The notes beneath the pieces were generated by a model that made no database searches, was not told where the DNA came from, and worked only from the letters and a program-made list of their open reading frames with translations. The position numbers and the translations under genes are program-made. Positions 1 to 8,841 of a stretch of DNA of 64,000 nt are shown piece by piece. This DNA comes from an uncultured Emergencia sp. (GTDB lineage: Bacteria > Bacillota > Clostridia > Peptostreptococcales > Anaerovoracaceae). The stretch's first letter is position 1; each line of letters starts with the position of its first letter. The stretch lies in the NCBI GenBank assembly GCA_937997955.1, contig CALLDR010000202.1, positions 12,911-76,910 on the forward strand, given 5' to 3'.

Positions 1-419
1 ACGGCGCAGTTGCCGGCAGCCAGGGCTCCCGCCAGAGGCGTCAGGGTCAGCTGCACGGGGTAGTTCCACGGCGACATGATCAGAACGCTGCCATAGGGCT
101 CCTGCAGGAGCTTTCCGCTGGAAGGGAAGTTGGCAAGGCCCGTCCTGGCCCGCCTCGGCAGCGCCAGCTGTTTCAGATGCCGGAGCAGATAGCTGATCTC
201 GCTGTACACGATGCCCAGCTCCGTGGCGTAGGCTTCATAGGCGGATTTACCCAGATCTGCCCGAAGCGCCGAGAAGAGCTCTTCCTCATGGGCGCGGATC
301 GTCTCCCGCAGCCGGATCAGCCCATACCTGCGGTATGCCAGATCCCTGGTGGCGCCGCCGCGAAACAGCTGGCGCTGCCGGTCCAGGACCTGCTTGATAT
401 CCGAATAAAATTCCTTCAT
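1..419 (-). CDS. Aldehyde dehydrogenase, N-terminal part (cut by window edge)
   Basis: The reading frame enters from the left edge and starts at the ATG at 419-417, preceded by a GAGGGGG ribosome binding site. The visible 139 residues begin MKEFYSDIKQVLDRQRQLF and contain the family hallmark MSPWNYPVQLTLTPL followed by AGNCAV, the NAD-binding/substrate-tunnel region of the class 3-like aldehyde dehydrogenases that oxidise fatty or aromatic aldehydes to acids with NAD(P). The catalytic Cys and Glu lie beyond the window. It has its own promoter (479-507) and runs away from the upstream peptide operon. The family call is firm; the substrate is unknown. Confidence 0.88.
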   Translation of the reverse strand, partial: MKEFYSDIKQVLDRQRQLFRGGATRDLAYRRYGLIRLRETIRAHEEELFSALRADLGKSAYEAYATELGIVYSEISYLLRHLKQLALPRRARTGLANFPSSGKLLQEPYGSVLIMSPWNYPVQLTLTPLAGALAAGNCA

Positions 420-478
420 ATGTATCCCCCTCTGTGTTCTGTTTCACTGCATTTCACGCTTTACATTTCACTCTTTTC

Positions 479-507
479 ATTATATCAACCCAGCCGCTTT
501 CACGCAA
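479..507 (-). promoter_or_regulatory. Sigma-A promoter of the aldehyde dehydrogenase gene
   Basis: On the minus strand TTGCGT (507-502) and TATAAT (484-479) are separated by 17 bp, about 60 bp before the ATG. The stretch between promoter and start carries three loosely spaced GTGAAA words, which may be operator material. Confidence 0.55.
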
Positions 508-588
508 GCATCAAAAGCGGACAAAAAGGGCCGCGCACACATAATAACTTTGCAGTTATATTTTCCGGTGCGTCAGCCCTATCTTTGA

Positions 589-621
589 CCGATCAGAGTG
601 GAATCAAACTCTGATGGGTTT
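589..621 (-). terminator. Hairpin at the end of the peptide-uptake operon
   Basis: An 8-bp perfect stem, ATCAGAGT (592-599) pairing with ACTCTGAT (608-615), loop 8 nt, lies 30 bp beyond the stop of the binding-protein gene. The following T run is weak, so this could be a 3'-end stabilising hairpin rather than a strong terminator. Confidence 0.35.
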
Positions 622-645
622 CACGTATAAATTTGATTTTATTAT

Positions 646-2262
646 TTATTTTTGACAAACCATATTTTTGAAGTTCCAATCCCATGCCGATCCAATGCTC
701 ATATCGCCATAATCGTAATCGTTGCTGATAACTGCAAAGTTTCTCGTGTAATTGTAAACATAGTACGGTTCATCTTCTGTAATGATATCGCAAACCTCAA
801 ACAGCAGGTCCATTCTCTCGGTGTTGTCTACTGTAACACTTGCTTTTGACAAGAGCTCGTCTACAGTTTTATTGCTGTAGGATGCGCAGTTATATCCGCC
901 TGCTCCGATATTGCTCGTAGTGTACAGCGGGTACAGGTTTCCTGATGGATCTGGATAATCTGCGCCCCAAGTCGCTACCAGCATATCGTAGTCTCTGACA
1001 CCGTCTTTGTCCAAGATGTTGCCAAACTGATAGGAATACAACTCATCGCTGGTTACTGATACAACTTCGACGTCAATTCCAATTTGACTCAACGACTGCT
1101 GCAGCACAAGTGCCACGTCATATCTCTGTGAATCCGCCTGGCTGACTAAAACATTGCACGAGAAGCCTTCCGGTACACTGGACTTTGCCATATACTCCTT
1201 TGCTTTCTCCAGATCATATACGTGCCCTGGCAAGCTTTCCACATATTCCTGCCATCTTTCTGGTTCCACTGTAAACAGGGAATCCGTCATTGGCAGCTGA
1301 CCTCCCTTGGTTCCAGTTTCTTTTACAATATTATCACTGATCGAGTCGATATCAATTGCATAAGAAATTGCTTTTCTCACGTTTATATCATCAAAAGGCT
1401 CTCTTGCAGTGTTGAATGCGATATAGTGGATTCCCATTCCCGGATTATCGCAAACGGTCACATTGTCATAACCATGCAAAGTATCTAACAGATTCGTGGA
1501 GAAGTTCGCCGCCATATCGATCTGTCCGCTCTTCAGCGCGGTGGAAAGTGTCGTGTCGTCAGAAATAATGGAGAAGTCAATCTCATCAACATTAGTTTTA
1601 GCGCTGCTATCCCAATAATTTTCATTTTTTGTCAGCACAACTTTAGAACCAGAAGTCCAGCTTTCATATTTAAACGGACCAGTACCGATGATTCCGCCAT
1701 CTGCCGAACCGAAATCCTCTCCCTTTTCCTCTGCATAGTCCTTCTTTACGATCATACCGGCCGATGTAGCCAATACATACTGCCAATTTGCGTCTGGCTG
1801 AGAAAGCTTCACGGTTACCTCATAATCGCCAGTCGCTTCGATAGATTCGACATTTTCAAAAAACCAATTCATATATGAACCCAGGTTCTCGTCCATATGC
1901 CTCTGTAAAGAATATACCACATCATCAACCGTCATATCCGACCCGTCTGAAAATTTAACATCCTGTCTAAGATGATAAACATATGTCGTAGGGTCTGCAG
2001 CTTCCCAGGATTCCGCGAGATTACACTTCAGCGCATTGTTCTCATCATGACATAGCAGGCCTTCACATATATTATCGATCACGATGCTCGTGTCATTATC
2101 ATATGCAAATGCCGGGTCGAGACGGACAATGTCCCCTGCCAAAGCCACATTCATGACTACTTTTCCATCTCCTCCATTGTCACCGCCGCCGCAGGCAGTA
2201 AATGCAGTTGCGATCATGAGTACAGCCAGCAATATTGCAGCATACTTTTTTGCCTTCTTCAT
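646..2262 (-). CDS. Peptide ABC transporter substrate-binding lipoprotein (SBP_bac_5)
   Basis: Extracytoplasmic binding protein of the dipeptide/oligopeptide/nickel class. The N-terminus is a lipoprotein signal: KKAKK, a hydrophobic stretch, then the lipobox AFTAC, so the mature protein should be lipid-anchored at Cys. Family motifs follow, such as WEAADPTTYVYHLRQDVKFSDG and GTGPFKYESW, and the length (538 aa) is typical. I place the start at the ATG at 2262 because AAGGAGG (2271-2277) precedes it; an upstream ATG at 2319 would run into the preceding ATPase gene. It is the last gene of a seven-gene operon with serine hydrolase, M55 peptidase, two permeases and two ATPases. Dipeptides or D-amino-acid peptides are the likely cargo; nickel cannot be excluded from sequence alone. 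Confidence 0.92.
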   Translation of the reverse strand: MKKAKKYAAILLAVLMIATAFTACGGGDNGGDGKVVMNVALAGDIVRLDPAFAYDNDTSIVIDNICEGLLCHDENNALKCNLAESWEAADPTTYVYHLRQDVKFSDGSDMTVDDVVYSLQRHMDENLGSYMNWFFENVESIEATGDYEVTVKLSQPDANWQYVLATSAGMIVKKDYAEEKGEDFGSADGGIIGTGPFKYESWTSGSKVVLTKNENYWDSSAKTNVDEIDFSIISDDTTLSTALKSGQIDMAANFSTNLLDTLHGYDNVTVCDNPGMGIHYIAFNTAREPFDDINVRKAISYAIDIDSISDNIVKETGTKGGQLPMTDSLFTVEPERWQEYVESLPGHVYDLEKAKEYMAKSSVPEGFSCNVLVSQADSQRYDVALVLQQSLSQIGIDVEVVSVTSDELYSYQFGNILDKDGVRDYDMLVATWGADYPDPSGNLYPLYTTSNIGAGGYNCASYSNKTVDELLSKASVTVDNTERMDLLFEVCDIITEDEPYYVYNYTRNFAVISNDYDYGDMSIGSAWDWNFKNMVCQK

Positions 2263-2293
2263 TGTAATTACCTCCTTGTTAATTTTATTGAAT

Positions 2294-3259
2294 TTATCTA
2301 TAACGATGGCATGCCACATAATGACCTTCCTCCACCATTACTAGCTCCGGTTCTTCCTCCCTGCAGCATTGCATGCATACTGAACATCGGGAGGCAAAAC
2401 GACATCCCTTCGGGACATCAACCGCGGTAGGAATGTCTCCTGTCAAAAGGATTCGTTTACTTCCTTCTCCCATAGGATCTATCACAGGAATAGCTGACAT
2501 CAGCGCTTGAGTGTATGGATGCAGCAAGTTGCGGAACAAAATATTTGTCTTACCTGACTCAACGACACGTCCCAGATACATCACGGCCACTTCATCGCAG
2601 ATATGCTCTACTACCGTCATATCGTGTGAAATGAACAGCATCGTCGTATGGAAGGCTTCTTTTAAATCCAGAATCAGATTCAGGATCTGCGCTTGAACAG
2701 ATACGTCCAATGCCGAAACCGGCTCATCTGCTACTATGAATCCAGGTTTCAACAGCAACGCTCTCGCAATAGCAAGCCGCTGCAGCTGTCCTCCCGACAG
2801 CTCGTGCGGAAATCGATCCAGTTCATTTTCCGTCAAACTGATATAAGAGAGGAGCTCCTGTATTCTGTTTTCAATCTCTTCTTTTTTCATGCCATTGATC
2901 CTGCATGGCTCCCGCAGCGAATATCCAAGCTTTAACTTAGGATTAAAGCTTGAATAAGGATTCTGAAAGACCATTTGCATTTGGGAGAGCAATGGCCGCA
3001 GTTCCTTTCTGCTCTGATGGGAAATATCCTGCCCCCGAAAGAACACTTTTCCATCTGTCAAAGTCTGAAGGCGCATCATACACTTTCCTAAGGTGCTCTT
3101 TCCACAGCCCGACTCGCCTACAATACCATAGACGACGCCTTCCTTCACTTCAATTGACACGCCGTCCAGCGCTTTCAACGTTTTATTGCCTTGAAAAGGG
3201 TAATACCTTTTTATATTTTTTGTCTCAATGCATATGTTGCTTTGTTCCTGTCTGCTCAT
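2294..3259 (-). CDS. dppF: Peptide ABC transporter ATP-binding protein (DppF/OppF type)
   Basis: Cytoplasmic ATPase energising peptide import. Walker A GESGCGKST lies near residue 50, the ABC signature LSGGQLQRL near 155 and Walker B IVADEPVSALD near 175. The C-terminus has the oligo_HPY extension with the Cys-rich block CRFASRCSVCMQCC, which in some Opp/Dpp ATPases binds an iron-sulfur cluster. At 321 aa it has the normal length. Its start overlaps the stop of the preceding ATPase by 4 nt (ATGA), so the two are probably translationally coupled and form a heterodimer. Confidence 0.93.
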   Translation of the reverse strand: MSRQEQSNICIETKNIKRYYPFQGNKTLKALDGVSIEVKEGVVYGIVGESGCGKSTLGKCMMRLQTLTDGKVFFRGQDISHQSRKELRPLLSQMQMVFQNPYSSFNPKLKLGYSLREPCRINGMKKEEIENRIQELLSYISLTENELDRFPHELSGGQLQRLAIARALLLKPGFIVADEPVSALDVSVQAQILNLILDLKEAFHTTMLFISHDMTVVEHICDEVAVMYLGRVVESGKTNILFRNLLHPYTQALMSAIPVIDPMGEGSKRILLTGDIPTAVDVPKGCRFASRCSVCMQCCREEEPELVMVEEGHYVACHRYR

Positions 3260-4245
3260 TTCTCCTCACACTCCTCCGCAAAATGACATGCCGCCATATG
3301 GCCGGGACCAAACTCCGACTTGCAGGAGATCAGCAGAGGCTTCTCGATACTGCAACGTTCTGCAGCAAGTTCACATCGAGGTGCAAAAGGACAACCCTCT
3401 ACCAGATCGAAAAGTTCCGGCGGATTTCCCTTGATGGTGGTCAATTTTTCTCCAGCAAAGCCGCGCTTTGGGATGCTGGCGATCAATGCCCTGCTGTAAG
3501 GATTCATCGTATTTAAAAAGATGTCCTTTTTACTGCCCGTCTCCAATACCGTTCCAGCATACATAACTGAAACCTGATCGCAGATTTCTGACACAATTCC
3601 AAAGTTATGCGTAATCACCAGAATTGCGACGCCAAGTTCCTTCTGAAGGTCCTTAAGAAGTTCCAAAATCTGGGCCTGAATCGTCACATCCAGCGCCGTC
3701 GTCGGCTCATCTGCTATGATCAGATCCGGCTTTGCTGCGATGGCCATTGCGATTACAACCCGCTGCAGCATTCCACCCGAGAATTCAAACGGGTACTGCT
3801 CATACCTCACCTCCGGAGGAAAGATCCCCACCTGCTCCAGTAAAGCCATGGTTTTTTGCTTAGCCGTCTTCTTGTTGTCATGAAAATGACGGATGAATAC
3901 TTCGTCGATCTGCTCTCCCACAGTAAAAAGGGGATTTAATGCGGACATCGGATCCTGGAAAATCATGCTGATCTTCCTCCCTCTGATAGCCTGCATCTCC
4001 TTTTCAGAAAGCTGCAGAAGATCTCTTCCCTGAAGATTGATTTCTCCCCGCATCCGCACCAGCCGTTTATTATGCAGTCCCATCACAGCCTTAGCTGTAA
4101 CGCTCTTGCCGCAGCCTGATTCGCCCACGATTCCATGAATAGAACCCTTCTCTACAGTTAAGTTTACCCCTCTTACCGCATGTATCAGTCCTCGCGTCGA
4201 CATAATATCCACGGACAGGTTCTTTATTTCTAAGAGTGCTGACAT
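3256..4245 (-). CDS. dppD: Peptide ABC transporter ATP-binding protein (DppD/OppD type)
   Basis: Second ATPase of the peptide importer. It has Walker A GESGCGKSV, signature FSGGMLQRV, Walker B LIIADEPTTALD and the C-terminal oligo_HPY segment CPFAPRCELAAERC. At 329 aa it has the usual size. The start ATG at 4245 has GGGAGG eight bases upstream and lies 16 nt inside the end of the upstream permease gene; it in turn overlaps the next ATPase gene by 4 nt. These overlaps are typical of a tightly coupled transporter operon. Confidence 0.93.
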   Translation of the reverse strand: MSALLEIKNLSVDIMSTRGLIHAVRGVNLTVEKGSIHGIVGESGCGKSVTAKAVMGLHNKRLVRMRGEINLQGRDLLQLSEKEMQAIRGRKISMIFQDPMSALNPLFTVGEQIDEVFIRHFHDNKKTAKQKTMALLEQVGIFPPEVRYEQYPFEFSGGMLQRVVIAMAIAAKPDLIIADEPTTALDVTIQAQILELLKDLQKELGVAILVITHNFGIVSEICDQVSVMYAGTVLETGSKKDIFLNTMNPYSRALIASIPKRGFAGEKLTTIKGNPPELFDLVEGCPFAPRCELAAERCSIEKPLLISCKSEFGPGHMAACHFAEECEEK

Positions 4246-5201
4246 GACTGCGACCTCCCATTCACATCTTGATTCTTCGCTTTCTGCGCTTCCAGCTTTC
4301 TAACCCTTCTTTCGTAAGCTCTGTCATATTTCCTAAACGAAGGAAGCTTTCTCTGTCTTGGTTCCAAATACCTATATAATCCATCACTGAAAATATTGAT
4401 CGCAACAACCAACAGTATGATACATAGTCCCGGCAGCAGTGCCAGTAAAGGATTCTGCATCAGATAGGATCTTCCTTCATTCAGCATATTCCCCCAATCA
4501 GCTGTAGGCGCCTGCACACCAAAACCTAAAAAGCTCATGCCCGCCAGATCCAATATCGCATAGCCAAGATTCAATGTCAGCTGTACAATCACACTCGAGA
4601 CGCAATTGGGAATGATGTGTACGAACATGATTCGTATATCAGAATAGCACATGGAATGCAGCGCCTCGACATACAGCTTGTTCTTTTCTACCATTGTCAG
4701 AGAACGGACCAGTCTTGCAATTCCCGGAATATACACGATACCTAACGCGAGGATGGCATTGCTCATATTTCTTCCCAAGCCCGCAACTAATACGAAAGCC
4801 AATAAGAGCGACGGAAAGGATAGTATAATATCGCAAATTCTCATAAAGAACGCATCCGTCTTTCCTCCATAATATCCACATACAAGGCCTACCGGTACGC
4901 CTATGACGATGGAAAGAAAAACAATTGCCAATCCTCCAAAGATCGTCGTTCTCCCACCATAAAACAACCTCGTCAGAATATCTCGTCCTACGGAATCTGT
5001 CCCCGCAACATGTGCGCTCGTCGGTCCGCTCAGCGTAGCGCCCATATCCTGCACGTACGGATCATACGGTGAAATCAGCGGAGCGAATACACTGCAAAAA
5101 AGTATGATGCCCAATATGATAAGTGAAACAATAACGGGTATGGTAAATAAAGTACCTGTCTTCCCTTTCGATGAAAGGCTCAGTTCTTTTTTACGAAACA
5201 T
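4230..5201 (-). CDS. dppC: Peptide ABC transporter permease (DppC/OppC type)
   Basis: Inner-membrane permease with an N-terminal OppC_N segment (VIVSLIILGIILFCSVFAPLI, then SPYDPY), followed by a binding-protein-dependent transport domain with the EAA-like loop (EALHSMCYSDIRIMFVHIIPN), which docks the ATPases. About six membrane spans are visible. At 323 aa it is slightly longer than usual because of a basic C-terminal tail (RYLEPRQRKLPSFRKYDRAYERR). AAGGAG precedes the ATG at 5201. It pairs with the permease encoded immediately upstream. Confidence 0.93.
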   Translation of the reverse strand: MFRKKELSLSSKGKTGTLFTIPVIVSLIILGIILFCSVFAPLISPYDPYVQDMGATLSGPTSAHVAGTDSVGRDILTRLFYGGRTTIFGGLAIVFLSIVIGVPVGLVCGYYGGKTDAFFMRICDIILSFPSLLLAFVLVAGLGRNMSNAILALGIVYIPGIARLVRSLTMVEKNKLYVEALHSMCYSDIRIMFVHIIPNCVSSVIVQLTLNLGYAILDLAGMSFLGFGVQAPTADWGNMLNEGRSYLMQNPLLALLPGLCIILLVVAINIFSDGLYRYLEPRQRKLPSFRKYDRAYERRVRKLEAQKAKNQDVNGRSQSCQHS

Positions 5202-5214
5202 AATATTTCTCCTT

Positions 5215-6153
5215 CTATTCCAATCTGATTCTTGGATCTAATACTGCGTATAAAACATCCACCAGTAAATTACAGAGCAGGAACACCACTACCATCAGCA
5301 GTGTTAAACTCTGTATAACCGGATAGTCCGACTTGCTTATACTATCCGCTAATAAGGAGCCTACGCCGTTTAAAGAGAACACCTTTTCTACTAAGACAGA
5401 TCCTCCAAGCATGCCCGCAATCTCCAGGCTTGTCACAGTCAGCACAGGTATTGCTGCGTTTTTCAGAGCGTGTTTATATACAACCTGCCACCGCTTCAAA
5501 CCTTTCGCAGTTACTGTTTCAATGTAATTAGATGTCAGCTGCTCCACCATATTGCTTCGAGTAATCCTCATAATCAGTGCCATCCTGCCAAAAGCCAGCG
5601 ACACAGCTGGCAGGATCAGGTATCGTATATTGCTGATCCAGTCGGTTCCTGTTCCAAATGTAGGAAATATCGGAATAACCATCGTAAATAACAGCATCAA
5701 CAAAATACCGGTAAAGAACGACGGCGACGAAACAAGCACCAATGAAGTAACCGTTAACGTCTGATCCACCATGCTGTTCATCTTAGAGGCGCTCAGCACC
5801 CCTAACGGTATGCCGATGAATATCATCAGTATTGAGCTCATCAATACTAACTCGACAGTTATAGAAATTCTCGTACCCAGCAGTGATGCAACGGATTCTC
5901 TGAATTGATAGCTTTTCCCAAAATCGCCGTGGAACATCCCGCTGATCCAGGTCACATATTGTTCCGGCAAAGACTTGTCCAGATTATATTCCACCCTAAG
6001 AGCCGCTATCGTGTCTTCACTCATCGCTTTTCCCTTTGTGATAGATGCAATCGGATCTAACGGCGTGATCCGGACTACTAAAAAGATCAGGATCGATACG
6101 ATAAACACCGTAATAATCAGCTGCAGAATACGTTTAGAAATATATTTTGCCAT
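5215..6153 (-). CDS. dppB: Peptide ABC transporter permease (DppB/OppB type)
   Basis: First permease subunit of the importer. It begins MAKYISKRILQLIITVFIVSILIFLVVRITPLDP, the OppB_N signature with membrane span 1. A periplasmic-side loop and the transport domain follow, with the ATPase-docking segment YIETVTAKGLKRWQVVYKHALKNAAIPV. It has six predicted spans and a typical length of 312 aa. GGGAGG lies six bases before the ATG. The gene follows the M55 aminopeptidase after 27 bp, the same order as the Bacillus subtilis dpp operon. Confidence 0.93.
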   Translation of the reverse strand: MAKYISKRILQLIITVFIVSILIFLVVRITPLDPIASITKGKAMSEDTIAALRVEYNLDKSLPEQYVTWISGMFHGDFGKSYQFRESVASLLGTRISITVELVLMSSILMIFIGIPLGVLSASKMNSMVDQTLTVTSLVLVSSPSFFTGILLMLLFTMVIPIFPTFGTGTDWISNIRYLILPAVSLAFGRMALIMRITRSNMVEQLTSNYIETVTAKGLKRWQVVYKHALKNAAIPVLTVTSLEIAGMLGGSVLVEKVFSLNGVGSLLADSISKSDYPVIQSLTLLMVVVFLLCNLLVDVLYAVLDPRIRLE

Positions 6154-6180
6154 TTTGCGCCTCCCATCGCTCCTCGTTTC

Positions 6181-7029
6181 TCACAAATAAAGATCTGCAT
6201 CGTCGCGGAAGATGCCCGCCAAAGTGGTCCCGTTCAAGAATGCCCGATACACTGTCAAATAGTCCGTTCCACTGTATCTGACCGTATTCTCATCCAGGCG
6301 AATCGTTCCCGCGATACCCATAGCCATCGCAGCCTGCGCCTCTGCCGTATAGCGAACATCTAACTCAATCTGTCCATCAATTTTCATAGGTTTGATGCCA
6401 TCATCTTTATAACTTCTCAACGCTTTTTCAACTGTATTTGTTATATTCTCTGCGTTCCTCTTCGGGTGATGACAGAGCGCAGCATTATTGCTGATAGCAA
6501 TCTTTGTTTCCACCGTGTAAATACCGGGAATACTCTTTTTTGCATCCTCAATGACTTGATCATCGCCAGATAAGAATACTACCGGCACGTCATATGCGCC
6601 TATGCATAACCCCACTAAATCGTGTTCTGAAATCAGGGTTCCATTTAATCTCATTTCGACCATAGTTCCATACGCATAGCTATGACTCGCGACCCCTTTT
6701 CCCCCTTTTCTCTTGTGATATCCAATAAACAGCGCAGCATCACAGCCCAGATCACAGCCTTCAGCCATACCCAATGGGCGAATTCCACCAGAAATCAAAT
6801 CGACTCGTTCATCCAACTGGTCAATCAACAGATTATTTCCTGCATTGTGCGCATCATTTACGATAACCTGCGTTGCGCCTGCCCGATATGCACCCTCCAC
6901 AGCGGCATTCACATCATTAGCCATCATCCTCTGCGCCCAAGGATACAAAGTCTGATGGCTGGGCATCACTTGTCCTAATTTATAAATACCTGAGATTCCC
7001 TCAGCATCCATTGAAATATATATTCTCAT
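6181..7029 (-). CDS. dppA: M55 family D-aminopeptidase (DppA)
   Basis: Zinc-dependent, cytoplasmic decameric peptidase of the DppA family, known to hydrolyse D-amino-acid dipeptides such as D-Ala-D-Ala. The N-terminal metal-binding motif MRIYISMDAEGISG (Asp8, Glu10) is intact, as are NDAHNAGNN and the downstream GYHKRKGGKGVASHSY. I start at the ATG at 7029 because AGGAGG (7033-7039) precedes it and the M55 N-terminus begins there; an upstream ATG at 7089 would add 20 unrelated residues. It lies between a serine hydrolase and the peptide importer, suggesting that imported peptides, perhaps peptidoglycan fragments, are cleaved as they enter. Confidence 0.9.
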   Translation of the reverse strand: MRIYISMDAEGISGIYKLGQVMPSHQTLYPWAQRMMANDVNAAVEGAYRAGATQVIVNDAHNAGNNLLIDQLDERVDLISGGIRPLGMAEGCDLGCDAALFIGYHKRKGGKGVASHSYAYGTMVEMRLNGTLISEHDLVGLCIGAYDVPVVFLSGDDQVIEDAKKSIPGIYTVETKIAISNNAALCHHPKRNAENITNTVEKALRSYKDDGIKPMKIDGQIELDVRYTAEAQAAMAMGIAGTIRLDENTVRYSGTDYLTVYRAFLNGTTLAGIFRDDADLYL

Positions 7030-7088
7030 GTTTCCTCCTATTTCATCATTTACAAAAAAGTTCTTATCAGTCAATTGATCCTTTAGCA

Positions 7089-8555
7089 TTAATTCCGTTT
7101 TCGAAAAAGAATCGGGGCAACCATCGGTTCATACCGGATGCTTACGCCGTCGATATTTCCATCCTTATCATCCTGCCCATTTACGGGAACCTTCATGGTT
7201 AAAATATCTTCTTTGACACCATCCAGCCAAAATGAGGATCTGCCCCAATGATGCAGTGGAAGCGTCTGATCCCGATATTGAAGATAGAGCTGACCGTTTC
7301 TCATTTCTATCGTTACAGTTCCATATCCCGGTTCAAAATACTCTCCAACATAGTCGCCAAACGGATGCTCCGACAGCTCCCCTTTGGCGTCATTGCTCAA
7401 GTAGCCGGTTGTCAAATCCTCTTCACAATCGTCGTATCTCTCTATCGGCGCTTCTTCCTGCTGATCCCGAAACCGCTTTTCCCAATGCGCATCTGGATAT
7501 CCTAAAGCCCTGTCGAGAATTCTGTACAGCATAGTATAAAATACGGGGGTCGACGGCGAATGCAGATTCATCAAAATAGCGACGCCAATCTGATCATCCG
7601 GCAAATATACCTGCAAAGTGCTGTACCCTTCTATTTTTCCAGAATGCTTCTGAAATCTATGGCCACGATAATCACCGCATTGCCAGCCCATGCAATAGCC
7701 TTTGCCTGGATAGCAGTCTTCGGCCAGACCTGCGCTGTCTACATAATCCATCTGTTTTTCATGCATCTGCCGAAAGTTTTTTTCCGAAATAAGCACCTCG
7801 CCGGACGGTCCTTTTCCACCGTCAATATGGAAATGAAGCCATTTAGCCATATCCTTCGGCGTGCTGTTTACTGACGCTGCCGGCCCGGCTAAATCTACGT
7901 TCCAAAATGGAAGTCTGGTCAACGTACTGCCGACAAATTTATAAGGCACAGCATGATTATCATCTGACAAAATTTCCTGTGCCGTGCAGGTTGTTCTCTC
8001 CATCTTTAAAGGAGCGAGAAGATAATTGCGAAGCAAAACATCCCAAGACTCACCCGAAACGGCTTCTGTCACATATCCTGCAAGCGCGTAAATCAGATTG
8101 CTGTACTGAGCCTTCTGACGAAACGGCAGATTTGGTTCAAGATAACGCAGCCTCTGTGCAAGTTCTTTCCTTGTAATTGAGCCAGGCCACAATGCATCGT
8201 GCCCCCCGAGACCCGTCCTGTGGCATAACATATCACGAATCGTCATTTCATCATTCGCAGTTTTATCCTTCATCATCAAATCAGGAACCATATCTTTTAT
8301 CGGCTTGTCAAAACTGAGTTGATCCAGGTCAACTAGTTTGGCAACCAAAGCAGCTGTCATGGACTTTGAGCAAGACGCAATGCAGAATTGGGTATCCTCA
8401 TCTACCGGTAATTTGTTTTCCACATCTCTATAGCCCAGGCATAATATCTGATCTTCCTGTCCCGGTTGGATTAACACAACTGCTAATCCTGGTATCCGCC
8501 AATAATTCTTTTCTCTTTGAATATAATCTTTATCTAATTGAATTGATCGTACCAA
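7089..8555 (-). CDS. Serine hydrolase, class C beta-lactamase/DD-peptidase family, TTG start
   Basis: Penicillin-binding-protein-like hydrolase of the AmpC/ADP (beta-lactamase, PF00144) superfamily. The catalytic SxxK is in FCIASCSKSMTAAL and the Tyr-box equivalent in QYSNLIYALAGYV; HSGKIEGYST resembles the third (KTG/HSG) motif. A C-terminal lipocalin-like domain (from about EYFEPGYGTVTIEMRNG) follows. No signal peptide is visible, so it is probably cytoplasmic and may act on peptides. I choose the TTG at 8555: AGAGAGGAG lies six bases upstream and the sigma-54 promoter (8617-8632) sits just ahead, whereas the longer ATG at 8651 would start upstream of that promoter. An ATG at 8591 is an alternative. 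It is the first gene of the peptide-uptake operon. Confidence 0.82.
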   Translation of the reverse strand: MVRSIQLDKDYIQREKNYWRIPGLAVVLIQPGQEDQILCLGYRDVENKLPVDEDTQFCIASCSKSMTAALVAKLVDLDQLSFDKPIKDMVPDLMMKDKTANDEMTIRDMLCHRTGLGGHDALWPGSITRKELAQRLRYLEPNLPFRQKAQYSNLIYALAGYVTEAVSGESWDVLLRNYLLAPLKMERTTCTAQEILSDDNHAVPYKFVGSTLTRLPFWNVDLAGPAASVNSTPKDMAKWLHFHIDGGKGPSGEVLISEKNFRQMHEKQMDYVDSAGLAEDCYPGKGYCMGWQCGDYRGHRFQKHSGKIEGYSTLQVYLPDDQIGVAILMNLHSPSTPVFYTMLYRILDRALGYPDAHWEKRFRDQQEEAPIERYDDCEEDLTTGYLSNDAKGELSEHPFGDYVGEYFEPGYGTVTIEMRNGQLYLQYRDQTLPLHHWGRSSFWLDGVKEDILTMKVPVNGQDDKDGNIDGVSIRYEPMVAPILFRKRN

Positions 8556-8616
8556 TTTATGCTCCTCTCTTTGAACCTTCACATAAAACATTTTCCGAAA
8601 CTTAATATATTTAATA

Positions 8617-8632
8617 CGCAAATTCCATGCCA
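8617..8632 (-). promoter_or_regulatory. Sigma-54 (-24/-12) promoter of the peptide-uptake operon
   Basis: On the minus strand the sequence is TGGCAT-GGAAT-TTGCG, with GG and GC at the obligatory spacing of the -24/-12 elements (consensus TGGCAC-N5-TTGCW). The predicted transcription start is near 8606, giving a leader of about 50 nt to the TTG start. A sigma-54 activator is encoded divergently. The site lies inside the longest possible reading frame of the first gene, which argues for the downstream start. Confidence 0.72.
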
Positions 8633-8739
8633 TCGTTTCGGCATTTTTCATATTTTTTCGTCATATCTGTATTCTTGAAAAATTGGCACTTTTGGCGTCA
8701 GAATTTTTCCTCAAGCCTATTCATTTCAGACATAGGCGT

Positions 8740-8780
8740 CCATCAAAAGCCATTAAAAACCATTTAAAACCATTTATCTT
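8740..8780. promoter_or_regulatory. Four 10-bp-phased CCAT repeats, probable activator binding site
   Basis: CCATCAAAAG, CCATTAAAAA, CCATTTAAAA and CCATTTATCT follow one another with an exact 10-bp period (CAT at 8741, 8751, 8761, 8771), so all face the same side of the helix. The array ends at the -35 box of the activator gene and is about 125 bp upstream of the divergent sigma-54 promoter, the normal place for an upstream activating sequence. It could serve both activation of the operon and autoregulation. Confidence 0.55.
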
Positions 8781-8807
8781 GATTTTTCTTTGACCTTCAT
8801 CTATAAT
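8779..8807 (+). promoter_or_regulatory. Sigma-A promoter of the sigma-54 activator gene
   Basis: TTGATT (8779-8784) and TATAAT (8802-8807) are separated by 17 bp, 35 bp before the ATG. The -35 box overlaps the last of the phased CCAT repeats. Confidence 0.65.
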
Positions 8808-8841
8808 AAAATATATTTACGTAGAAAAGGCGGACACGAAA

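Noticed and set aside
8683..8700. A plus-strand TGGCAC-TTTTG-GCGTC as sigma-54 promoter for the activator gene
   Set aside because: The -12 GC is at the wrong distance from the -24 GG, and a good sigma-A promoter exists at 8779-8807.
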